Source: an uncultured Muribaculaceae bacterium (GTDB lineage: Bacteria > Bacteroidota > Bacteroidia > Bacteroidales > Muribaculaceae). From it: DNA of 64,000 bases. A program made the translations under genes and the position numbers. The DNA lies in NCBI GenBank assembly GCA_934636465.1, contig CAKUAR010000002.1, forward strand, positions 1-64,000. The letters are read 5' to 3'. Positions 52,431 through 61,100 of this stretch are shown here, one piece after another; the first letter of the stretch is position 1; every line of letters starts with the position of its first letter. The notes under the pieces are model-generated. The model was not told the origin of the DNA. It did not search any database and saw only the letters and a program-made list of their open reading frames with translations.

Positions 52431-53147
52431 ATGAAATTCAGATATAAAATAATGCTTGTGGCAACGGTGGCTTTATGGTCGTTGTTGTCATTTTCTGCTG
52501 GAGCAGAGGCTCGCCTGAAAGTGAAAAAGGTGGATTTTGAGCAAGTTAAAAAAGACACTCAAGACCCAAAGAACCGCTATTACTATCCACGGCTCATGAA
52601 GTCGTTTCAGAGCAACGACACGGTGATGAGCATCGACGCCTATCGCGATTTATACTACGGCTATGTGTTTCAGGAAGACTACAATCCGTTTCGCGAGTCG
52701 GAGTTCAGCAACGTTGTTGAGAAACTCTACTACAAGCAGCCACACAACAGGGCCGAGTGCGACAGCATTGAGAAATATGCGGAGTTGTCACTTAACGACA
52801 ATCTTTTCGACCTCGACCAGATGAAGTTTTACATCTATGTGCTGAAAGAGAAAAAGAAATATGCGCGTGCTGCAGTCAGACAGTTCCGTCTCGACAGGCT
52901 CATAGCCACCATAATGTCGTCGGGCAAGGGCACTAAAGAGGAGCCGTGGGTGGTTATAGCGCCAGAGCACGAATACAACATTGTGAATTTTCTGGGCTAT
53001 GTGGCAACCGACCACAAAGAGCTTGGCAACGGGCTCGACTACATAGCCGTGAAGAAAAAAGAGGGCAAGAGTGTGGAAGGGTTTTACTTCGACGTCAGTC
53101 GCATGATGGCGGTGGCAGGCAAGAAATTTCCCGACAACGACAAATAG
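52431..53147 (+). CDS. DUF4919 family secreted protein
   Basis: About 238 residues from ATG 52431 (MKFRYKIMLVATVALW); a TTG seven codons upstream overlaps the preceding gene and is unlikely. The signal peptide ends near SAGAEA. The mature part has the DUF4919 pattern: YYYPRLMKSFQSNDTVMS, then YRDLYYGYVFQEDYNPF, then a helical tail. It is a Bacteroidales periplasmic family of unknown function. It lies between a membrane protein and a rhodanese lipoprotein on the same strand. Confidence 0.75.
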   Translation: MKFRYKIMLVATVALWSLLSFSAGAEARLKVKKVDFEQVKKDTQDPKNRYYYPRLMKSFQSNDTVMSIDAYRDLYYGYVFQEDYNPFRESEFSNVVEKLYYKQPHNRAECDSIEKYAELSLNDNLFDLDQMKFYIYVLKEKKKYARAAVRQFRLDRLIATIMSSGKGTKEEPWVVIAPEHEYNIVNFLGYVATDHKELGNGLDYIAVKKKEGKSVEGFYFDVSRMMAVAGKKFPDNDK

Positions 53148-53205
53148 CGCCCATGTGCAGGCGTGAGCCAAAAATGAAGTTTGGCGGCACAATAGAGAAA
53201 ATAGA

Positions 53206-53610
53206 ATGAAGAAACACCTGTTAGCATTAATTGTTATGAGTTTGCTTGGAGGAATTTTTATCTCCTGTTCCACTGGTTCGGTGGTGACGGTTGACAATGC
53301 CGGATTTCAAAAGATATTGACTGACAGAGGCACCGCTGCCGTGCTGCTTGATGTACGCACGGCCGATGAGTTTGTGGGTGGACATCTGCGCGGCGCTGTC
53401 AATGTAGATGTGCTGGCCGACGGCTTCACCGCCAAGGCCACCGAAGTTCTCCGTGAGCGTGGGGCAAAGGTGGCATGTGTGTATTGCCGCAGCGGCCGCC
53501 GCAGCCTCGATGCTGCTGCCAAGCTGTCGAAAGCCGGCTTTAAGGTCGTAAACCTTGACAATGGCATAATAGGCTGGCAAAACGGCGGTGGCGACATCAC
53601 CAAGGATTGA
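53206..53610 (+). CDS. Rhodanese-domain lipoprotein
   Basis: 134 residues. The signal peptide carries lipobox GIFISC, so Cys21 is probably lipidated. A single rhodanese domain has LLDVRTADEFVGGHLRGAVNVD and the active-site loop VYCRSGRRS with the catalytic Cys. The conserved GIIGWQNGGG closes it. It may act in sulfur transfer or thiol chemistry at the membrane. It follows the DUF4919 gene after 58 bases and precedes pncB after 51 bases. Confidence 0.88.
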   Translation: MKKHLLALIVMSLLGGIFISCSTGSVVTVDNAGFQKILTDRGTAAVLLDVRTADEFVGGHLRGAVNVDVLADGFTAKATEVLRERGAKVACVYCRSGRRSLDAAAKLSKAGFKVVNLDNGIIGWQNGGGDITKD

Positions 53611-53661
53611 CCTTTCGCAACCATGAAAACCAAAGGATAAAAAATCACTAAAAATATAGAT

Positions 53662-54876
53662 ATGAAACAGATTATTACCCATTTCACCGACGATGACCTG
53701 TATAAGTTCACGATGTGCTGTGCCGTGATTGACAACTATCCGCGTGCAATGGTGAAATACACGTTTGTTGACCGCGACGACCTGGTGTATCCCAAAGGAT
53801 TCGTAGAAGAATTCCTGCATCAGGTGGCGCTGCTTGAAAATCTGGTCATCACCGACGAGGAAGTGGAATTCATGAAGCGCAAGTGCTACTACATACCGCA
53901 TTGGTTCTATCGCTATTTGCGCGGATTCAGATTCAACCGCAAGTGGGTTAAGGCAAGCCAAGACGAAGAAGGACACCTGCATGTGGATTTTGAGGGCGCA
54001 TGGTCCGACACCATATTGCTTGAAGTGAAAGTGCTCGCCATAATATCGGAGCTTTACTACATAATGACCGGCAAGAACAAGGGTTTTGACTATGAGGCTT
54101 ATTACGACAAGACTTACCACAAAGCTGAGCGTCTGCTTGAGGCAGGGTGCGTGTATAGCGACTTTGGCATGCGCCGCCGTGCCTCGTTTGAGGCCGAAGA
54201 TGTGGTGGTGCGCGCCATGAAAGATTGCCAGAACTCAAAAAAATGGCCCGGCAAGTTTGTGGGCACAAGCAATGTGTATCTGGCCATGAAGCACGACCTT
54301 ACGCCGGTGGGCACCATGGCTCATGAGTTTGTGTGCGCAATAGGCGGAATGTATGGCCCTCAAATGGCAAACCATTTGGCAATGAACGCCTGGCGCTCAA
54401 CATTCAGGGGCGCGCTCGGCACATATTTGTACGACAGTTTCGGCTGGGATATATTCGACTTGAATTTCTCGGAAGACTTTGCTCATCTGTTCAAGGGTCT
54501 GCGCATCGACAGCGGCGACAACCACGAGCAGCTGATGCGCATAGCCGACAAATACCGCTCATTTGGCATCGACCCAAAGACCAAACAAGTGATTTTCAGC
54601 AATGCACTGTCAACCGACTCGGCGATAGCCATTCAGAAGTATGCCGTTGACTACTGTCAGCCGTCGTTTGGCATAGGCACGCATTTTACCAACGATTTCA
54701 GCCACGTTAGGCCCATGAACATAGTGATAAAGCTCGTGGCGGTGAAGATAACCGAGTCGTGGCCGTTCTACAACGAAACGTGCAAAATCAGTGAGGACGA
54801 GGGCAAGCACACTGGCCGCCCCGATGTGGTGAAACGTTTCATGGACACCATACACTTCAAGGAAAAACAGCACTAA
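53662..54876 (+). CDS. pncB: Nicotinate phosphoribosyltransferase
   Basis: 404 residues. It converts nicotinate, PRPP and ATP to nicotinate mononucleotide in the Preiss-Handler NAD salvage route. Family features include ITHFTDDDLYKFTMCCAV at the N-terminus, FGMRRRASFEAEDVVVRAM, GTSNVYLAMKHDLTPVGTMAHE and LRIDSGD. TNDFSHVRPMNIVIKL follows near the C-terminus. Full length. The upstream rhodanese gene is unrelated in pathway. A strong terminator follows. Confidence 0.94.
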   Translation: MKQIITHFTDDDLYKFTMCCAVIDNYPRAMVKYTFVDRDDLVYPKGFVEEFLHQVALLENLVITDEEVEFMKRKCYYIPHWFYRYLRGFRFNRKWVKASQDEEGHLHVDFEGAWSDTILLEVKVLAIISELYYIMTGKNKGFDYEAYYDKTYHKAERLLEAGCVYSDFGMRRRASFEAEDVVVRAMKDCQNSKKWPGKFVGTSNVYLAMKHDLTPVGTMAHEFVCAIGGMYGPQMANHLAMNAWRSTFRGALGTYLYDSFGWDIFDLNFSEDFAHLFKGLRIDSGDNHEQLMRIADKYRSFGIDPKTKQVIFSNALSTDSAIAIQKYAVDYCQPSFGIGTHFTNDFSHVRPMNIVIKLVAVKITESWPFYNETCKISEDEGKHTGRPDVVKRFMDTIHFKEKQH

Positions 54877-54909
54877 ATCTCGCGCCGTTTACGGGTGGAA
54901 GAAAGAAAC

Positions 54910-54943
54910 AAAGCGAGGGCACGCCTAAACGTGCCCTCGCTTT
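54910..54943. terminator. Bidirectional terminator between pncB and MaoC gene
   Basis: AAAGCGAGGGCACG (54910-54923) pairs perfectly with CGTGCCCTCGCTTT (54930-54943) across a 6-base loop. A/T-rich flanks lie on both sides. Confidence 0.9.
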
Positions 54944-54987
54944 ATTCGTATTCGGTTGTGCTCATGCCGCGGTTGCGGCACAGTGCG

Positions 54988-55458
54988 TCAGTCCTGCTTA
55001 AAATAGTAGAGGAACACTGCTATGCCTTGCAGAGCAGGCTTGCGTTGGCCCTCAATCTCTATCTTGAAGTTAATGCTCGTCTTGGCTATGCCACGCAGGT
55101 TCTCAATGGCGGCAAGAGAGGTGACGAGGCGCACACGGCTGCCAGTAATCACAGGTACGCCGAAACGCATTTTCTCTATGCCATAGTTTACAAGCATGGT
55201 GATGTTGTTAACCTCCACAATCTGCTCCCACAGGTGCGGCAGCAGCGACAGCGTCAAGTAGCCGTGAGCTATGGTGCTCTTGTATGGGCTTTCGCGCTTG
55301 GCACGTTCAGTGTCAACGTGAATCCACTGGTGGTCGAGTGTGGCGTCGGCAAACAAGTTGATGCGGTCTTGGTCAACGGTAAGCCACTCCGAGTGGCCAA
55401 GTTCCTCGCCAAGATGAGATTCGAATTCCTCGAATGAATTAATGACTAATTTTCCCAT
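54988..55458 (-). CDS. MaoC-like (R)-specific hydratase
   Basis: 156 residues. A single hot-dog-fold MaoC domain. The hydratase motif FADATLDHQWIHVD contains the catalytic Asp and His, and AHGYLTLSLLPHL follows. Such enzymes hydrate 2-enoyl-CoA to (R)-3-hydroxyacyl-CoA. No PHA or beta-oxidation genes are nearby, so the physiological substrate is unclear. A near-consensus -7 box (TTACTTTG, 55535-55542) and, further up, the promoter-bearing 49-bp repeat (55586-55634) both point towards this gene. Confidence 0.85.
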   Translation of the reverse strand: MGKLVINSFEEFESHLGEELGHSEWLTVDQDRINLFADATLDHQWIHVDTERAKRESPYKSTIAHGYLTLSLLPHLWEQIVEVNNITMLVNYGIEKMRFGVPVITGSRVRLVTSLAAIENLRGIAKTSINFKIEIEGQRKPALQGIAVFLYYFKQD

Positions 55459-55585
55459 TATTTTCTGTTTTGTGAGTCCTTTTAATTATTTGCGATACAT
55501 ATTTGCCGCAAACCCCGGCAAAATTCCCTGCAAAGTAACTAAAAAAATCCCACCGCCCCAAATCCACCCAATGCACAGAATGCAA

Positions 55586-55634
55586 TGTAGAGTCAACAAG
55601 CAAGTGCAAAATTATTTCAAGAGTTTAAAGAATT
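55586..55634 (-). repeat. 49-bp dispersed repeat, copy 2
   Basis: The exact reverse complement of 27-75. On the minus strand it carries TAATTTTG (55607-55614), pointing at the MaoC gene about 140 bases away. In both copies the box faces the nearest downstream gene. Flanking bases differ from copy 1 immediately outside the 49 bases. Confidence 0.85.
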
Positions 55635-55679
55635 TTACCCATTGGTGGAAATTTAAGTACGGATTTGTTGCGGGGGTGG

Positions 55680-56045
55680 TTAGGAGATTGTGGTGATGGT
55701 GGGGTGGAGGGTTTTGAGCTTGAGGGGGAGCTTTTTGACGACCTCGCTGTAGCTATGGTTGATGAGCTGCTTGATTAGCGTGTCTGACAACGAGCCGAAG
55801 GTGTCGAGCTGGTTCCAGTATTTCTTGTTCATGTGCCAGGCTCCTGTGATTTCCGGGTGCTGGTCACGCAAGTCCAATGCCAGTTCGGGGTCGCATTTCA
55901 GCACAAACCATGTGGGGTTTTCGAGGTCAATCATCGCAAATATTTTGCCAAGCACTCTAAATGCGAGTGTGGTTTCGTCGAATGGAAAATATTCGGTTGC
56001 CAATGGCAGCGTCAGGCAGTAGTTTCTTATTTCTTCGATGTTCAT
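55680..56045 (-). CDS. MmcQ/YjbR family protein
   Basis: 121 residues from ATG 56045 (MNIEEIRNYCLTLP). The pattern TEYFPFDETTLAFRVLGKIFAM, then WFVLKCDPELALDLRDQHPEI and the C-terminal IKQLINHSYSEVVKKLP, is typical of MmcQ/YjbR (DUF419). These have a CyaY-like fold and may bind DNA or act in self-protection. The frame is open further upstream, but family starts match this ATG. It lies downstream of the GNAT gene on the same strand. Confidence 0.85.
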   Translation of the reverse strand: MNIEEIRNYCLTLPLATEYFPFDETTLAFRVLGKIFAMIDLENPTWFVLKCDPELALDLRDQHPEITGAWHMNKKYWNQLDTFGSLSDTLIKQLINHSYSEVVKKLPLKLKTLHPTITTIS

Positions 56046-56113
56046 AGTCGTATTTTTTTTTTGAGGGTGATGGTGGTTACGTTTTGGAATAAGGGATTTG
56101 TGTGCGTGTGCTC

Positions 56114-56596
56114 TCAAAGTAATAGCTCCATGTCAGTCACGCCGAGTTCTCTCCCGAATTTCATGCCCACTTTCTCAAACTGCGACACTTGCTTGAATCC
56201 GAGCATGGCGTGCATTGCCACACTGGGTTTGTTGCCGTCGGTTATGCAGGCAATTAGCGCTCTTGCCCCTTGTTTTCGGCAAGCTGCAATTAAAGCTCGC
56301 ATTAGCTCGGTGCCTATGCCTTGGCCACGGCACTTGCTGGCCACATATATGGTGGTTTCAAACGTGTGGGCATAGGCTGCACGCTCTTTCCACAGGTGGG
56401 CATAGCTGTAGCCGGCGATGTGTCCGCCGCGCTCGCACACGAGGTATGGAAAGCCTGAAGAAATGGCAAGTATGCGGTCACGCATCTCGCTGACTGGCAC
56501 AGGCTCGGTTTCAAACGAGATGGTGGTTTCGGTCACATATTTGTTGTAGATGGCGGCAATTTCGGCTGCGTCGTCGGGGTTCGCTTGGCGTATCAT
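56114..56596 (-). CDS. GNAT acetyltransferase (phosphinothricin acetyltransferase-like)
   Basis: 160 residues. A GCN5-related N-acetyltransferase with N-terminal AAEIAAIYNKYV, a TTISFETEPV strand typical of the PAT/YwnH subgroup, and the acetyl-CoA pyrophosphate loop CRGQGIGTELM. Relatives acetylate methionine sulfoximine, phosphinothricin or related amino acids. An eight-G run (56615-56622) lies 18 bases upstream of its start codon. The upstream FKBP gene is 68 bases away on the same strand. Confidence 0.85.
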   Translation of the reverse strand: MIRQANPDDAAEIAAIYNKYVTETTISFETEPVPVSEMRDRILAISSGFPYLVCERGGHIAGYSYAHLWKERAAYAHTFETTIYVASKCRGQGIGTELMRALIAACRKQGARALIACITDGNKPSVAMHAMLGFKQVSQFEKVGMKFGRELGVTDMELLL

Positions 56597-56614
56597 AAAC
56601 TTTATGTTTTTTGT

Positions 56615-56622
56615 GGGGGGGG
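56615..56622. repeat. Eight-G homopolymer upstream of GNAT gene
   Basis: Eight consecutive G on the plus strand (C8 on the coding strand), 18 bases before the acetyltransferase start codon, in a long A/T-rich context. Such tracts can slip and alter translation or promoter spacing. Confidence 0.5.
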
Positions 56623-56664
56623 ATTGTGATTTTTTTTCAATAATCGTACGGAGCGATGTGACGA

Positions 56665-57063
56665 TTAGAAAATATTCAAAAGTTCTATTTCAAAAATGAG
56701 TGTGGAGTAGGCAGGTATGCCAGGCTGTGAGAATTTGCCATAGCCCATTTCTGCCGGAATGTAAACTTCCCATTTGTCGCCTATGCACATGCGGCTCATG
56801 GTTATCACCCAGCCCTCAATCAAGTCGCTTAAACGCACGGCGAGTGGCGCACCGCCCAGACTACTGTCGAATTTCTTTCCATTGATAGTGCGGCCTGTGT
56901 AGTGAGCAGTGACTACACTTCGCGGATTGGGGTGTTTTCCGTCGTTTTTGCCCTTGGCAAGCACTTTGTAGAATATGCCTTTTGGCAGTGGTTTCACGCC
57001 GTCTTCTTGCGATTTTGCCGCAAGCCACTCTTGGTTGATTTTAGCATAGTTTTTTTTGTCCAT
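56665..57063 (-). CDS. FKBP-type peptidyl-prolyl isomerase
   Basis: 132 residues from ATG 57063 (MDKKNYAKINQEW). A short helical N-terminus precedes an FKBP domain with HYTGRTINGKKFDSS, IEGWVITMSRMCIGDKWEVYIPAEMGYG and a final LIFEIELLNI. There is no signal peptide, so it is cytoplasmic by sequence. It lies 32 bases after the PBP4-type gene and is probably co-transcribed. The frame is open 12 codons upstream into dacB, but the ATG given fits the spacing. Confidence 0.88.
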   Translation of the reverse strand: MDKKNYAKINQEWLAAKSQEDGVKPLPKGIFYKVLAKGKNDGKHPNPRSVVTAHYTGRTINGKKFDSSLGGAPLAVRLSDLIEGWVITMSRMCIGDKWEVYIPAEMGYGKFSQPGIPAYSTLIFEIELLNIF

Positions 57064-57095
57064 AAATAGTGGGATTTGTAGTATTGAACGGAGTG

Positions 57096-58343
57096 TCATT
57101 TAACAAGCTCTTTGCAGAATTTGCGCTGAAGCACATGGGCATCGAGCACCGACATTTCGCTTGCCATTATGGCGAACGCCAGAGTGTGACCATTGCTCCC
57201 CTGGCAATAGCCGGCAAGAGAACTTATGCCGTAGGGGTGCGACAGTGTGCCGGTCTTGCCCTTTATCTTGCCACGGAGGTCTGGCGACGACATTTCTCTT
57301 CTAAGTGTGCCATCAACTCCAGAAACCGACAGGAGTTTGCACAGTTGCGCATATATGGGCGGATTCTCGTAGCCATAGCGCAAAATGGTGGTTAGAGCCA
57401 CTGGCGACAGGTGATTGTGGGTACACAAGCCACAGCCGTCATGAATCACGAGTGCGGTGTCGGTGAGGTGCAGCTGCGTGCGCATGAACTGGCGCAGGTA
57501 ATTGACGCCGGAACTCACTGGGTCGCCCGAGGGGTTGACTTGGTGGCCTATGGTGTAGAGCATGGCTGTAGCTTGGGTGTTTGAGCTGTTTTTCCACATG
57601 CGTTCCACCACAAGGCTTATGGGGCGATGAAAGCGGAACAGACACTGCGCTCCTTGTGGCACACGTCCGAGCACCACCTGGCTGTCGGCCACGGCTACGC
57701 CACGGCTGCGCAAGGCATATTTCAACTCCTTGACCACGCGCGGGGCACCTTTGTAGAACACGCCGTAGCGCGAGAACGACAAGTCCCATGGATACCAGTG
57801 CTGCTCGCTTTTGACGGGTTCGCTCACCACGAGGTCAACGAAGCATTTGCCGCTGATTTTTCTGATGCCTTTGTTGGCAAACGCCTGCGCAAACATGTTG
57901 AGGTCAGGGCCGTTGATCTGTGGGTCGAGGCTGCCTTTCAGCGCGATGTCGCCTTGCAAAGTGTTGCCGCTGATTTGTCCCTTGGTGTAGCTTGACGTGG
58001 AGTAATTGTAAGCCGTGCCCATGAGCTTCAGACCGGCAATTCCGGTGAGCAGCTTCATGCACGATGCCGACGGGATAGATTTGCTCTCGTTGAAACCAAA
58101 GACCGTCTTGCCGGCAGTGAGGTCGTAAACATGTACGGCAAACTGCCCTTGCACCCTGGGTGCTGCAATGAACTGGGAAAGGCGACTGCGAAGGCTGTCG
58201 TCGATAGCAATCGAGCTTGTGGCTTGCTTTGCTGGTTGGGCCGGAGTGGCGGCTTTGTCGTTTTTACCGCCACATGCCGACAGCGCGAGCGATGCGGCAA
58301 GAAGCGACGATGCTATGATTTTGTATTGTGATAGTAAATTCAA
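57096..58343 (-). CDS. dacB: D-alanyl-D-alanine carboxypeptidase (PBP4/DacB family)
   Basis: About 415 residues. It removes terminal D-Ala from, or cuts cross-links in, peptidoglycan. The signal sequence ends in lipobox-like LALSAC, so it is probably a lipoprotein. The active-site motifs are SCMK (SxxK), SSNTQATAML (SxN-type) and GKTGTL (KTG). A -7 box at 58374-58381 puts the transcript start near 58367. That excludes the far upstream ATG 58415 and leaves TTG 58343 as the best start codon. It heads a probable unit with the FKBP and GNAT genes. Confidence 0.85.
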   Translation of the reverse strand: MNLLSQYKIIASSLLAASLALSACGGKNDKAATPAQPAKQATSSIAIDDSLRSRLSQFIAAPRVQGQFAVHVYDLTAGKTVFGFNESKSIPSASCMKLLTGIAGLKLMGTAYNYSTSSYTKGQISGNTLQGDIALKGSLDPQINGPDLNMFAQAFANKGIRKISGKCFVDLVVSEPVKSEQHWYPWDLSFSRYGVFYKGAPRVVKELKYALRSRGVAVADSQVVLGRVPQGAQCLFRFHRPISLVVERMWKNSSNTQATAMLYTIGHQVNPSGDPVSSGVNYLRQFMRTQLHLTDTALVIHDGCGLCTHNHLSPVALTTILRYGYENPPIYAQLCKLLSVSGVDGTLRREMSSPDLRGKIKGKTGTLSHPYGISSLAGYCQGSNGHTLAFAIMASEMSVLDAHVLQRKFCKELVK

Positions 58344-58373
58344 TTTTTTTTTCGTTGTGTTGCGTTTGTAATG

Positions 58374-58381
58374 CAAAGTTA
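58374..58381 (-). promoter_or_regulatory. -7 box TAACTTTG for dacB unit
   Basis: An exact match on the minus strand between ATG 58415 and TTG 58343, so it decides the start codon of dacB. Confidence 0.6.
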
Positions 58382-58458
58382 ATGTATGTTGCCTTTTGTC
58401 GAGGTTATGAAACATTAAAAGTGCATAGCCAGCATCACTTTTTTATGGATAAATGGGC

Positions 58459-59835
58459 TTAGTTTGCGCATTGGGTTGCTATGCGGCGATAGGCTTTGCG
58501 GCTCACAATTATGTAGCACGTCATGACCATAGAGCCTGTCACAACCCAAGAAATAGGGTAGCAATACATGAGCCGGGCAAATCCTGGCCATATAGGACCC
58601 ACAAAGAATACCCACACAAGGCGCAGCATGCACGTGCCGAGTATGGTGAGCAATGCCGGTTCGAGCGAGTAGTTCATGCCTCGCATGGCAGCAGCCGATA
58701 TTTCGTAGCTCACGGCCATTGGCTGGAAAATCAGAACCCATGACATGCGAATCACAGCATAGTGAACCACTTGTGGGTCGGTGGTGAAAAGTCCCAGGAA
58801 GAAGTCGCGCTGGGTGTAAAACATCATGTTGCCAAAGAAGCATGTCAACGCACCTCCAATCATGCAGATTGTGAATATGCGACGGCACCGCATCACATTG
58901 CCGGCGCCAAAGTTTTGTCCGGTGAACGTGATTGCCGCTCCGCAAAATGCGGTGATGAAAAAGTAGCAGAAACTGTCGAAATTGACTGATATGGCAGCAC
59001 CTGCCACGGCAGCCGAGCCATAGCCGTTGATGGCCGTCTGCACGCACACGTTGCTGAATGAGAACACCATGCTTTGCAAGCCTGCCGGTAGTCCGATTTT
59101 TAGTATTCTGCTTATTTCGGCCTTGTCGGGTGCGCTGAGGCTGAAGTGCAGTTTGAATGGTTCTGGCTCTTTCTTCAGCAGCACCAAAATGGCAAGTGCG
59201 CTAAATGCGTTGGAAATGCCGGTGGCAATTGCAACACCATCGACACTCATGTGAAACACGATGACAAACAACAGGTTGAGAGCGGTGTTGATGAGTCCTG
59301 CCACAATCAGAATGTAGAGCGGACGCTTGGTGTCGCCCTTGCTGCGCAAAATGGCGGCTCCAAAGTTGTATATCATGAAAAATGGCGTGCCGCACATGTA
59401 TATGCGCAGATAAAGCACAGAGTCGCTGAGCACGTTGGCAGGTGTGTCCATCAACTCCAGCACTGGAGCGGCTATGAGAAGTCCCGTAACGAGCATGGTG
59501 AAGCCGCTTAGCACAGCCAAAATCATGGTGGTGTGCACGGCTTTTCGAGTGCGGTTGTCGTCGTTTTGCCCTATGTGGTTTGAAATGACAACGTTTGCAC
59601 CAACGGATATACCTACAAACAAATTGATGAACAAGTTGATGAGAAACGTGTTGGCTCCCACGGCGGCAAGAGCCTCACTGCTTGCGAACCGGCCCACCAC
59701 TGCCACGTCAACAGCATTGAACATCTGCTGCAGAATGCTGCTTGCGGCAAAAGGAAGGGCAAATTTCAATATACCAGAAACCAACGGCCCATGAAGCATG
59801 TCGATTTCGTGTGATTTTGGTCTTTGTGTGCTCAT
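58459..59835 (-). CDS. MATE-family efflux transporter
   Basis: 458 residues, twelve membrane helices, with DinF/NorM-like N-terminal features (FALPFAASSILQQMFNAVDVAVVGRF, VGANTFLINLFINLFVGIS). It exports drugs or metabolites using an ion gradient. It has low similarity to the MATE protein at 29890-31260, which belongs to another branch. It has its own -7 box (59891-59898), and the dacB gene follows beyond an intervening promoter. Confidence 0.9.
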   Translation of the reverse strand: MSTQRPKSHEIDMLHGPLVSGILKFALPFAASSILQQMFNAVDVAVVGRFASSEALAAVGANTFLINLFINLFVGISVGANVVISNHIGQNDDNRTRKAVHTTMILAVLSGFTMLVTGLLIAAPVLELMDTPANVLSDSVLYLRIYMCGTPFFMIYNFGAAILRSKGDTKRPLYILIVAGLINTALNLLFVIVFHMSVDGVAIATGISNAFSALAILVLLKKEPEPFKLHFSLSAPDKAEISRILKIGLPAGLQSMVFSFSNVCVQTAINGYGSAAVAGAAISVNFDSFCYFFITAFCGAAITFTGQNFGAGNVMRCRRIFTICMIGGALTCFFGNMMFYTQRDFFLGLFTTDPQVVHYAVIRMSWVLIFQPMAVSYEISAAAMRGMNYSLEPALLTILGTCMLRLVWVFFVGPIWPGFARLMYCYPISWVVTGSMVMTCYIIVSRKAYRRIATQCAN

Positions 59836-59890
59836 CTGTCAAAAAGAAAAACTTCCCTGAAAAAGTGGTCACTAATGCTTGTGTGACGTG

Positions 59891-59898
59891 CAAAGTTA
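59891..59898 (-). promoter_or_regulatory. -7 box TAACTTTG for MATE gene
   Basis: An exact match on the minus strand, about 55 bases upstream of the start codon. Confidence 0.6.
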
Positions 59899-59954
59899 CT
59901 GATAATTTTCCAAAAGATGTTTTGCCACTGTAATTATGGCTTCGGCTTTGTGTG

Positions 59955-61061
59955 TCACTGCTGCAGACCGCGATACACATCTGCCACTTGGGCGGCGATG
60001 TGCCCCCAGTCATATTTCGACATGTCGTAGGCAACGCGCCTGGCAGGAACTGCTATCAGCGACTCAAGTTTGTGTTTTAGGGCATGGGTGTCGCCCATCT
60101 TGAAATAGCAGCTTTCAGGAAGCCCCACTTCAAGGTTGGCTGGAATGTCGCTCACAATCACTGGCACGCCATAGCTCATGGCTTCGAGCAAGGCGATGGG
60201 CAAACCTTCGTGCGACGACGGCAGACAATAGCTGCGGCAGTTGGTGAGCAGAGAGTGCAGTTTGCGGCCTTTGACAAAGCCTGTGAGCACCACCCCGTTT
60301 TTGCGTGCGAGAGCTTTGAGTGCAGTGGAATATTCATCGGGGAAATCGGTGTCGCCGGCAAGCACCAGTTTCATGTCGCTGCGCCCTGGGTGCTCGCTCT
60401 GCCATGCCGAGAACGCCGCCACGAGGTCGTGCAGACGCTTTTCTGGCACAAAACGGCACATGCCGAGTATGTAATTGCCTTTTGTTATGCCTATTTCCTT
60501 GAAGTATTCCGGGTAGTCGCATAGTTCGGGCTTGGGCACGCCATTATAGATGAGATGCACGCCTTTTGTGCGCCCATACTTGTTTTTCACGATGTTGCGT
60601 ATCACGTCGGAAATCACAATCACATCATTGGCAAACGTGCAGCCCATTCGTTCTCCGAATTTCAGCATGGTCTTGGCGGCAAACCCCCATTTGTCACGGT
60701 AGTAGTCTGGGCCGTGGTGAGTGAATACCACTTTCATGCCGAGCAGTCTGGCCAGTGGTGTTAGCATGGCGGGGCCTATGGCGTGTATGTGTACAATATC
60801 GGCTTTCATCGCCTTTGCTTTCCACACGGCTCTCCATGTGTGGACTATTGCCTCAAAGGCCTTGCGTCTGGGGGTGGCTATATCCACGAGCTTCACGCCG
60901 TGCCACTGGGTGAGATTGTTGTCAACGTAGGTTGATCGGCGCACTACAGTCACGTCGAAACCAAGCGCGGCAATGCGTGGGAACAGCTCCTCGCAATGGG
61001 TCTCAACTCCGCCCATCACATTGGGTATGCCTCGTGTTCCTGTAACAACAATCTTAACCAT
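59955..61061 (-). CDS. Glycosyltransferase family 4 (DUF1972-type)
   Basis: 368 residues, GT-B fold. The N-terminal GTRGIPNVMGGVETHCEEL is the DUF1972-type start found in rhamnosyl- and similar transferases of polysaccharide loci. The C-terminal glycosyl-transferase 1 domain has LAGDTDFPDEYS and the nucleotide-sugar motif PSSHEGLPIALLEAMSYG. It acts in the cytoplasm on a lipid-linked glycan. It is the last gene of the minus-strand polysaccharide cluster that enters from the right edge, 39 bases after the radical SAM gene. Confidence 0.88.
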   Translation of the reverse strand: MVKIVVTGTRGIPNVMGGVETHCEELFPRIAALGFDVTVVRRSTYVDNNLTQWHGVKLVDIATPRRKAFEAIVHTWRAVWKAKAMKADIVHIHAIGPAMLTPLARLLGMKVVFTHHGPDYYRDKWGFAAKTMLKFGERMGCTFANDVIVISDVIRNIVKNKYGRTKGVHLIYNGVPKPELCDYPEYFKEIGITKGNYILGMCRFVPEKRLHDLVAAFSAWQSEHPGRSDMKLVLAGDTDFPDEYSTALKALARKNGVVLTGFVKGRKLHSLLTNCRSYCLPSSHEGLPIALLEAMSYGVPVIVSDIPANLEVGLPESCYFKMGDTHALKHKLESLIAVPARRVAYDMSKYDWGHIAAQVADVYRGLQQ

Positions 61062-61100
61062 GTGGGAATTGAATTTCGTGTTGAGTGTAAATGCGCGTTG

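Noticed and set aside
55502-55522. TTTGCCG/CGGCAAA inverted repeat in the MaoC leader
   Set aside because: A 7-bp stem with a 7-base loop lies downstream of both candidate promoters. It could be a leader hairpin but nothing ties it to regulation.
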